The translations under genes were made by a program, and so were the position numbers. Of a DNA stretch of 64,000 bases, positions 57,346 through 64,000 are shown piece by piece; the stretch's first letter is position 1, and each line of letters opens with the position of its first letter. The notes below the pieces were generated by a model. That model was not told where the DNA came from. It was given only the letters and a program-made list of their open reading frames with translations, and did no database searches. The DNA comes from an uncultured Clostridia bacterium (lineage in GTDB: Bacteria > Bacillota > Clostridia > Christensenellales > UBA1242), in the NCBI GenBank assembly GCA_934777435.1, contig CAKVNK010000001.1:186001-250000 (forward strand), in the 5' to 3' direction.

Positions 57346-59769
57346 TTAGTTTAAATATAAACCAACATCTTTAAGGTCAAGTTTTGTTTTTGCAACAAGT
57401 GGTTTACCAGCACTTGTGCGGGTTTGAATTGTTATGTTGTTCACATCAACTGCATAAATTTTTGCCTTATCTTGCAACACAACTTCACCAGTTACGATTG
57501 GTGAAATGATTGCAAACACCTTTTCTTTGCCTGTCACAATTTTAAGCCCTTTACGGTTTCTTGCACTGATTTGCAATTCATTAAGGCTGAATTTTTTACC
57601 ATTACCTTCTGGGGTTACAACCAACACCCTATCCAAAGTGTTAACTTGGCTTGCAAAGATAACTTTATCTTTTTCATTTAAACTCATACCGATAACACCA
57701 CCGCTGTTGCGTTTTGTTACTGGCACGGTTTTATATTCAACATTAACAGCCATACCCTCACTGCTTACCATTAAAATTGATGGTAAATTATCGTTGATTT
57801 GAACAGACACAACACGGTCAAAATCTTTAAGTTTAAGTGCCACACTGCCAGTTTTAAGTGTTGCATATTCACTTGCAGGGCTACGTTTAATATAACCATC
57901 TTGTGTGCAGAAAATAAGTTCTGTATTTTCTTCAAAATCTTGTTCAGCAAACAAGCCAACAATTTTTTCTTGGGTTTCTGCGTGGGCAATTTCGCTAAAC
58001 GCTGTGCCTTTGGTGCTGAATTTGCTGTTTGGAATATCACGCACTGCCACACTAAAGAAATTGCCATAATTTGTGAAAGCATAAACTTTACTATTCATAC
58101 TTGTATGCACGATTGCTCTATGCAATGCATTGATATTATCATAATTATAATTTGGGCTTGCATTTTGAATTTGTTTAATATCAAGTGTTTTTAAACGCAA
58201 ACCATCATTTGTAACCGCCACCGCACACTCTGTATCCAACAATTTTTCGATTGGTGTTACAATATAATCGTCAAAACTTGTTACAATTTGTGTTTTACGT
58301 GGAGTTGCATATTTTGCTTTAATCTCTTTCAACTCACGCTTAATCACTGTCATTTGACGTGCCTTACTGCCTAAAATAGCGGTCAATTCTTCAATGGTTT
58401 TATGCAATTCTTTTAGTTCTTCTTGCAATTTTTCAACTTCCAAACTTGTAAGTCTGCTTAAACGCATATCCAAAATTGCCTGTGTTTGAATATCAGTCAA
58501 GTTAAAACGTTGCATCAACTTTGTTTTAGCGTCAGCCACTGAACTTGATGTTTTGATAATTCTAACCACTTCGTCAATGTTTGCAATGGCAACACACAAG
58601 CCTTCAACAATGTGTGCACGTGCTTTTGCACGTTCCAAATCAAACTTAGTACGGCGAACAATAATATCGTTTTGGAATTTGATATAGTAGTTCAAATAAG
58701 CAAGCAAACCAAGTTGTTTTGGGCTACCGTCTGCAATAGCAACCACATTATAGTTAAAGTTAAGTTGCATATCAGTGTGCTTTAACAAAAGTGCAATGAT
58801 ATTATCAACATCACCTTCTTTTTTAACTGTGATAACCGCACGTATGCCTGATTTATCACTTTCATCAGTAATATCGCAGATATCGGCAAGTTCGTCTTTC
58901 ATTTTCATTTTAAGGTCGCCAACCGACTTTAAAAATTCTGCTTTATTAACTTGATAAGGCAATTCAGTGATAACAATGTTTGTTTTGCCATTTTTATCGT
59001 CTTCTGTGTGGAAAACAGCACGCATTGTAACCTTGCCACGCCCAGTTGCATATGCTTCTTCCATATCTTTGCCAGTGCATACCATACCGCCAGTTGGAAA
59101 ATCTGGGCCTTTGATGATGTTAAGCATTTCGGTAAGGCTTATATTCGGATTATCAATATACGCCACACAACCGTCAATCATTTCACCCAAATTGTGGGTT
59201 GGAATATTTGTTGCCAAACCAACCGCAATACCAGACGCACCATTAACAAACAAATTTGGAAAGCGTCCTGTTAAATAATCTGGTTCCTTAAGTGTATCGT
59301 CAAAGTTAAAACTGAAACTAACTGTATCTTTATCCAAATCTTGCATAAGTTCCAATGCAAGTGGTGTTAATCTAACTTCGGTGTAACGCATTGCCGCTGC
59401 ACTATCGCCGTCTATTGAGCCAAAGTTGCCTTGACCTTCAACCAAGCGTTCGCCCATAACAAAGTCCTGTGCCATACGTACCATCGCACCATAAACTGAA
59501 CTATCGCCGTGAGGGTGGAATTTACCCAAAGTGTCACCCACAACACGTGCGGATTTTTTAAATGGTTTATCTGGTGTTAAGCCCAATTCAATCATATCAT
59601 ACAAAATACGGCGTTGAACTGGTTTTAAACCGTCTTCAACACGTGGAAGTGCACGGTCCATAATAACATATTCGCTGTAAGGCAACATACTTGTGGACAT
59701 AACATCTTCAACTGTCATTGAATACAAATTACCTGTTGGTTCAACTGCCTCAAATTCTTTTTTTGCCAT
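57346..59769 (-). CDS. Type IIA DNA topoisomerase A subunit (ParC/GyrA-type)
   Basis: DNA-cleaving subunit of a type IIA topoisomerase. The 807-residue protein has the winged-helix region [20 protein letters not shown] (quinolone-resistance region with Ser after HGD), the catalytic Tyr in [14 protein letters not shown] (about residue 127), a coiled-coil gate and a C-terminal beta-propeller. The gyrase-specific GyrA box (QRRGGKG type) is not intact: the matching strand reads [12 protein letters not shown]. This favours topoisomerase IV (decatenation) over gyrase, but in Clostridia names are often uncertain. It overlaps the B-subunit stop as TAATG. Confidence 0.88.
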   Translation of the reverse strand: MAKKEFEAVEPTGNLYSMTVEDVMSTSMLPYSEYVIMDRALPRVEDGLKPVQRRILYDMIELGLTPDKPFKKSARVVGDTLGKFHPHGDSSVYGAMVRMAQDFVMGERLVEGQGNFGSIDGDSAAAMRYTEVRLTPLALELMQDLDKDTVSFSFNFDDTLKEPDYLTGRFPNLFVNGASGIAVGLATNIPTHNLGEMIDGCVAYIDNPNISLTEMLNIIKGPDFPTGGMVCTGKDMEEAYATGRGKVTMRAVFHTEDDKNGKTNIVITELPYQVNKAEFLKSVGDLKMKMKDELADICDITDESDKSGIRAVITVKKEGDVDNIIALLLKHTDMQLNFNYNVVAIADGSPKQLGLLAYLNYYIKFQNDIIVRRTKFDLERAKARAHIVEGLCVAIANIDEVVRIIKTSSSVADAKTKLMQRFNLTDIQTQAILDMRLSRLTSLEVEKLQEELKELHKTIEELTAILGSKARQMTVIKRELKEIKAKYATPRKTQIVTSFDDYIVTPIEKLLDTECAVAVTNDGLRLKTLDIKQIQNASPNYNYDNINALHRAIVHTSMNSKVYAFTNYGNFFSVAVRDIPNSKFSTKGTAFSEIAHAETQEKIVGLFAEQDFEENTELIFCTQDGYIKRSPASEYATLKTGSVALKLKDFDRVVSVQINDNLPSILMVSSEGMAVNVEYKTVPVTKRNSGGVIGMSLNEKDKVIFASQVNTLDRVLVVTPEGNGKKFSLNELQISARNRKGLKIVTGKEKVFAIISPIVTGEVVLQDKAKIYAVDVNNITIQTRTSAGKPLVAKTKLDLKDVGLYLN

Positions 59770-61745
59770 TAATTTTCCCCTTCACTCTCTTTATCTTGCT
59801 TTTGTTTTTCGTGTTTCTGTGTTTCAAATGCGTCAATCTTATTGAAGTTGGCGTTTTTATTGATATAGTCCTTACGAGGACCAACATCATCACCCATCCA
59901 CATGCTTATTTGCTTATCTGCCATAACCGCATCTTCAAGTGTAACCCTAATCATACTGCGGTGTGCTGGGGACATAGTGGTTGTCCAAAGTTGTTCGGCA
60001 CTCATTTCACCAAGCCCTTTATATCGTTGCAAATTGTAGTTTTTAAGTTTTGATGTGATTGCTGTTAATTCTTCATCAGTGTAGCAATACCACTCTTTAT
60101 CCTTTGTTGTAACCTTATAAAGTGGTGGCATACCAACATAAATATTGCCGTTTGTGATAAGCGGACGCATATAGCGGAAAAAGAAAGTAAGCAAAATACA
60201 TCTAATATGCATACCATCTTGGTCAGCATCGCTTAAAATGATAACTTTGTGATATTTTAAGTTTTCAAGTTTAAAATCTTCACCAATACCAGTGCCAAAT
60301 GCACCAATGATTGTGCGTATTTCTTCGTTGGCAAGCACTTGGTCAATACGTTTCTTTTCACTGTTAAGTGGTTTACCACGTAATGGCAAAATGGCTTGAA
60401 AATATCTATCTCTGCCCTGTTTTGCTGTGCCACCCGCAGAGTCACCTTCAACAATAAATATTTCGTTCAATTCTGGGTTTTTGCTTGTGCAATTTGCAAG
60501 TTTACCAAGCAACATATTGCCTTCGATTGAGTTTTTAGCCCTTGTTAAATCTTTAGCGTGTTTTGCCGCTGCCCTAACACGTGCCGCACCCTTTGCTTTG
60601 TCTATAATGATATTGCCGATGTTTTCATTTTTCTTTGCTTGGAAAAATTCACTCAAACCTTGTGTGCAAACACTTTCAACCCTTGAACGTGCTTCAACAT
60701 TGCCAAGTTTGGTTTTTGTTTGACCTTCAAATTGAACATTTTTCATTTTGATTGCTAAAACTGCAACCAGACCTTCACGGAAGTCGTCACCAATAAAAGG
60801 AATATCTTTATCTTTAACAAGACCGTGCTTTTTTGCAAAATCGTTAAGCACTTTTGTTAAAGCGGTTTTAAAGCCAACTTCGTGTGTTCCGCCTTCTGGA
60901 GTTGGAATATTGTTTACATAACTGTAAATGCTTTCTGTGTAGTTATCCACATATTGCAAAGAAAGTGATACAAAGGTATCATCAATCTCATTTTCAATAT
61001 AAATCGGTGGCACAAATAATGGCTTTTTATCCATTGTAAGGCTGGTTACGTAATCACGGATACCACCTTCAAAGCACAATGTTTCGTGTTTGTTTGTGCG
61101 TTCATCAATCAATTCAATATGCACGCCTTTGTTTAAGAAAGCGGTTTCTTTAAGACGTTCATAAACCGTATCATAATCAAAGCGAATATCTTTAAACACT
61201 CTATCATCTGGCAAAAAGCGAACATATGTGCCTTTAAGTGTTGTGTTGCCAATTTCTTTAAGTGGTTCAACACAAACGCCAGAGTGTATTTTGCCGTTCT
61301 TTTCAACTGATTCAAAGCGGGCAAAGTATTTTTTACCATCTTTACATACTGTAACTTCCAAATAACGGCTGAGTGCGTTTGTTACAGATGCACCAACACC
61401 ATGCAAACCACCAGAGTATTTATAGTTACTATCGCCAAACTTACCACCAGCGTGAAGTTGTGTAAACACCACTTCAACACCACTGATTTTAAGTTTTGGG
61501 TGTGGGCTTACAGGAATACCACGGCCATTATCCATAACTGATGCTGTGCCGTCCTTATGCAAGGTCACTTCAACCTTATTACCATATCCATTAGCCACTT
61601 CATCAATGGCGTTATCTATAATCTCCCAAAGTAGGTGATGTAAGCCTTTGACACCAGTTGTGCCAATATACATACCAGGACGCATACGCACTGCATCAAG
61701 ACCTTCCAAAACTATCAAATCTTTACTATCATAACTAGTTGCCAC
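59769..61745 (-). CDS. Type IIA DNA topoisomerase B subunit (ParE/GyrB-type)
   Basis: ATPase subunit partner of the A subunit that follows. The 658-residue protein has the GHKL ATPase ([47 protein letters not shown]), transducer domain and TOPRIM with [15 protein letters not shown] and [12 protein letters not shown] (DxDxD with Q in the usual V/T place). A charged tail follows ([13 protein letters not shown]). It starts with GTG at 61745 with AAAGGGG upstream. Together with the A subunit it is probably topoisomerase IV. Confidence 0.9.
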   Translation of the reverse strand: MATSYDSKDLIVLEGLDAVRMRPGMYIGTTGVKGLHHLLWEIIDNAIDEVANGYGNKVEVTLHKDGTASVMDNGRGIPVSPHPKLKISGVEVVFTQLHAGGKFGDSNYKYSGGLHGVGASVTNALSRYLEVTVCKDGKKYFARFESVEKNGKIHSGVCVEPLKEIGNTTLKGTYVRFLPDDRVFKDIRFDYDTVYERLKETAFLNKGVHIELIDERTNKHETLCFEGGIRDYVTSLTMDKKPLFVPPIYIENEIDDTFVSLSLQYVDNYTESIYSYVNNIPTPEGGTHEVGFKTALTKVLNDFAKKHGLVKDKDIPFIGDDFREGLVAVLAIKMKNVQFEGQTKTKLGNVEARSRVESVCTQGLSEFFQAKKNENIGNIIIDKAKGAARVRAAAKHAKDLTRAKNSIEGNMLLGKLANCTSKNPELNEIFIVEGDSAGGTAKQGRDRYFQAILPLRGKPLNSEKKRIDQVLANEEIRTIIGAFGTGIGEDFKLENLKYHKVIILSDADQDGMHIRCILLTFFFRYMRPLITNGNIYVGMPPLYKVTTKDKEWYCYTDEELTAITSKLKNYNLQRYKGLGEMSAEQLWTTTMSPAHRSMIRVTLEDAVMADKQISMWMGDDVGPRKDYINKNANFNKIDAFETQKHEKQKQDKESEGEN

Positions 61746-61786
61746 AATTAACCCCTTTTGTTAAAATCTTGTTAAATTCTGAGTTA

Positions 61787-61815
61787 ATTATACCATTTTT
61801 TTTTAATTAAAGCAA
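61787..61815 (-). promoter_or_regulatory. Promoter of the topoisomerase operon
   Basis: Minus strand TTGCTT (61810-61815), 17 nt, TATAAT (61787-61792), about 40 nt before the GTG start. Confidence 0.65.
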
Positions 61816-62880
61816 TTTTTTTGTTAGTATCTTGGTATCAAAGTAAGAATATTTTTTAGGCTGTGTCGTATTTGCCATCAAGGCTTCTATTAAGCTGATA
61901 TAATCAATGCCAATAGGCTCAAAAAGATAAAAAGCCAAACTGCCAGGCACAGTGTTCACTTCGTTAAAATAAAGCGTATTGGTGGCGGTGTTAAACATAT
62001 AATCAATTCTCGCCACGCCGTTTAAATCAAGACGTTCATAAACCTGTTTTGTGGTGTTAGATATGAATTGTTCAAGTTCTTTATCAATCTTTGCAGGTAT
62101 TTCTCTATCTTTTGCCTTGCTTTTGCCATTGTGCATATATTTTTCGTCAAATGTTAAAAAATCTTTATGGCTAAAAGGTTGCTCTATTGCACTTAAAACC
62201 AACTCATTACCCCGCCTAAAACAGGCTTGGTTTAACTCAACCATAGGCTCTATTTTTTCTTCCACCAAAGCAGAGTCACCAAGTTCAAATATTGCATCAA
62301 TTTGCTGTTTAAAATTCGCCTTTATACAGGCTTTAACACCGATTGAAGAACCAAGAGCGTTAGGTTTAACAATCAAATGTTCATCAAAATCGGTTTCAAT
62401 TTGTTCAACTGCGGCAGCATAGTTAGATTTTTTAACTTTAATGCCCTTTGCTGTTGGAACAATGCCTTCAACCATCAATTTTGTTAAGTCCTTATCCATT
62501 GTGATTGACGAAGAAAGTGAATTTGGGCTTGTAAAAGGTATATTTTGACTTTCAAAAAAGCCAGCCAAACAACCATTTTCACCAATACCACCATGGCAAC
62601 AGTTCACAACACACTCAATATCACACACTTTGTGCCACCCTATGCCCTTTTTAAGCAAGCCATTGTAAAACAACACTGGCTTTAAGTTTAAGGCAGATTT
62701 ATTCGCAAATGCGGTCAAATCTTCAATTTGCGTAGCATAATAAAAATGATTATCAAGCCCTAAATATATTTTTTCAATATCATATTTTGCCTGCAAATAT
62801 TTTGCACATTGCATACCGGTGATAATTGAAACATCGTGTTCAGGGCTAGCACCACCAAAAATAACAAGAATTTTTTTCAT
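61807..62880 (-). CDS. ddl: D-alanine--D-alanine ligase
   Basis: Ddl joins two D-Ala for peptidoglycan precursors. The 357-residue ATP-grasp protein starts KKILVIFGGASPEHDVSIIT, the family signature, and has CCHGGIGENGCLAG, IVKPNALGSSIGV and the metal-binding end FNEVNTVPGSLAFYLF. No Shine-Dalgarno sequence is visible before the ATG at 62880. It lies upstream of the topoisomerase operon, whose promoter overlaps its 3-prime end. Confidence 0.95.
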   Translation of the reverse strand: MKKILVIFGGASPEHDVSIITGMQCAKYLQAKYDIEKIYLGLDNHFYYATQIEDLTAFANKSALNLKPVLFYNGLLKKGIGWHKVCDIECVVNCCHGGIGENGCLAGFFESQNIPFTSPNSLSSSITMDKDLTKLMVEGIVPTAKGIKVKKSNYAAAVEQIETDFDEHLIVKPNALGSSIGVKACIKANFKQQIDAIFELGDSALVEEKIEPMVELNQACFRRGNELVLSAIEQPFSHKDFLTFDEKYMHNGKSKAKDREIPAKIDKELEQFISNTTKQVYERLDLNGVARIDYMFNTATNTLYFNEVNTVPGSLAFYLFEPIGIDYISLIEALMANTTQPKKYSYFDTKILTKKLL

Positions 62881-63067
62881 AGCAATATATATTCTTTTTT
62901 TATTTTGCTTGCCACTTTTTAATTAAACCAAATTTTAGATAAAGCAAAAATCACTCAACACACCAGTAACACAAAAGCTATGATCAGTTCAACAACTTAA
63001 ATTGTCAAAATCAAAGTCTTTGCTTTCACATGCGAACACGTGCAAACACACACGCATAAAAATTAAT

Positions 63068-63934
63068 ATGTTTATTTTTCATGGACAAAAAATTGATTAC
63101 ACATTTTTAAAAGTCCAAATCCACAATTTAACTTGTCACACTAAAAATGATTGCAACAAACCAAACACAACAAACAGCATAACACCAGCAATGGATAGTT
63201 GTGTATTATTTTTGCACGGCTGGGGTGGCAACAAAAATTCATTTTTAAGTTTGGTCAAATTGTTGAATGCAAAGCACAACTGCCTTATTGTCACCCTGCC
63301 AACAACCAGCCCAGCGGCCTTAACTTGGACACTTGAAGATTATGCACAATGCATACTGAATTTGGTTAAAAGTTTAGGCATAAATTCAGTGCAAATTGTA
63401 TGCCATAGTTTTGGTTTTAGAGTCGCCACTTTGCTTTACCATTTGGTTAAACATTCAAATCAAAATCAATCAACAGATAAAAACAAAAATCAATCGTCAC
63501 AGCCACAAAATTTGAACACTCAAAACAACCAAAATTTTACAATTTTAAAGATGGTTGTAACAGGCGGTGCTGGCCCAAAAAAAATTAACATTTTTAAAAA
63601 GATTGAACAAACCAACAATCTTTGTTTGCTTAAACAAAAAAAGAATAAATTTTTGTATCAAAGTATTGTCAGCCAGGATTATTTTGAACTTACAAACATT
63701 AACAAAAAAACGTTTAAAAATGTTGTGAATTTTAACACAAAAAACTTGTTAAATTTTGATATTCCGCTTTTGCTTTTTTGGGGCAAATATGACCACGAAA
63801 CTCCAGTATGGATTGCCAAAAAAATTTATAAATTAAACAAGCAAAACACTCAACTTTTTGTTGTAAATTCTGACCATTTTGCATACCTAAAACAAAGTGC
63901 AATTTTTGATAATTTGGTGGTAAACTTTTTGTGA
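63068..63934 (+). CDS. Alpha/beta hydrolase with Asn/Gln-rich insert
   Basis: A 288-residue alpha/beta hydrolase. The oxyanion segment VLFLHGWGGNKNSF, nucleophile elbow VCHSFGFRVATL (Ser), acid in LLFWGKYDHETP and base in VVNSDHFAYL form the expected triad. Between the elbow helix and the next strand (about residues 135-160) is a low-complexity insert of Asn, Gln and Ser (e.g. SNQNQSTDKNKNQSSQPQNL). No signal peptide. The start is the ATG at 63068 (MFIFHGQKIDY); no Shine-Dalgarno sequence is seen and an ATG at 63191 is an alternative. Substrate unknown. Divergent from ddl. Confidence 0.78.
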   Translation: MFIFHGQKIDYTFLKVQIHNLTCHTKNDCNKPNTTNSITPAMDSCVLFLHGWGGNKNSFLSLVKLLNAKHNCLIVTLPTTSPAALTWTLEDYAQCILNLVKSLGINSVQIVCHSFGFRVATLLYHLVKHSNQNQSTDKNKNQSSQPQNLNTQNNQNFTILKMVVTGGAGPKKINIFKKIEQTNNLCLLKQKKNKFLYQSIVSQDYFELTNINKKTFKNVVNFNTKNLLNFDIPLLLFWGKYDHETPVWIAKKIYKLNKQNTQLFVVNSDHFAYLKQSAIFDNLVVNFL

Positions 63935-64000
63935 TATATTTGTGTATTTATCTTAACATTATTTACGCATTTGTTTGTGTTGTTTTGGCACAAAAATTTT

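Noticed and set aside
1..64000. CRISPR arrays, rRNA genes, transposases, prophage or toxin-antitoxin modules
   Set aside because: I looked for regularly spaced repeats and for recombinase, phage and toxin-type proteins and saw none. The AbrB-type protein at 41.4 kb resembles MazE-like antitoxins but is followed by an ABC transporter, not a toxin.

Overview
The window is about 64 kb of AT-rich DNA (intergenic A/T tracts, codons rich in A and T) from a low-GC Gram-positive bacterium. Gene content and order point to an uncultured, somewhat reduced member of the Clostridia (Bacillota). The orders smc-ftsY-ylxM-ffh-rpsP-KH-rimM-trmD-rbgA-rnhB-yraN-rplS, rpoZ-priA-def-fmt-rlmN, plsX-rnc, rpmF-ackA-pta, and yqfC-yqfD-ybeY-era-yqzL-recO are Firmicute synteny blocks. 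Several usual members are missing from them (coaBC, rsmB, prkC/rsgA, acpP, yceD, phoH, dgkA, cdd). Four genes of sporulation-associated families (ylbJ, yqfC, yqfD, ylmC/ymxH-type) suggest a present or ancestral endospore former. No phage, transposase, CRISPR array or rRNA gene was seen.

Layout (almost everything is on the minus strand, so transcription runs from high to low coordinates). 62.9-57.3 kb: ddl, then a type IIA topoisomerase pair (parE/gyrB-like, parC/gyrA-like), then a predicted 60-nt small RNA. 57-53.4 kb: YlmC/YmxH protein, nrdR, a PAP2 phosphatase and an ABC-F protein. 53.3-49.6 kb: yqfC-yqfD, a YbeY-Era fusion gene, yqzL and recO. 49.4-42.2 kb: WG-repeat protein, two tandem YwaF/TMEM164-type membrane proteins, ppdK with a duplicated 3-prime end, and a lipoprotein. 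41.9-39 kb: tRNA-Cys and tRNA-Leu, then an AbrB/ABC ATPase/permease operon. 38.9-31.3 kb: mixed-strand stretch with orphan plus-strand genes, a DUF4364 regulator, ylbJ diverging from a patatin gene, then pta, ackA and rpmF. 31-27.4 kb: methyltransferase, plsX-rnc and a PH-domain protein. 27.3-18.7 kb: rpoZ-priA-def-fmt-rlmN, then rpe-rsmE-mtaB-HIT, then rpsU. 18.4-13.4 kb: pcrA, ligA and a small gene. 13.2-0 kb: the smc/SRP/ribosome-maturation block ending in rplS.

The window is mainly housekeeping: translation factors and RNA modification, SRP targeting, chromosome dynamics and repair, and acetate/pyruvate metabolism (ppdK, pta, ackA). Points worth attention are the YbeY-Era fusion without a linker; a compact small-RNA unit with consensus promoter and hairpin-poly-U end; genes without Shine-Dalgarno sites whose start codon sits at the predicted transcription start, including three sporulation-family genes with sigma-E-like promoters; a 33-bp direct repeat that rebuilds the ppdK 3-prime end around a three-hairpin insert; and an apparent internal translation start in pcrA. 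All promoter, RNA and leaderless calls are inferences from sequence alone.
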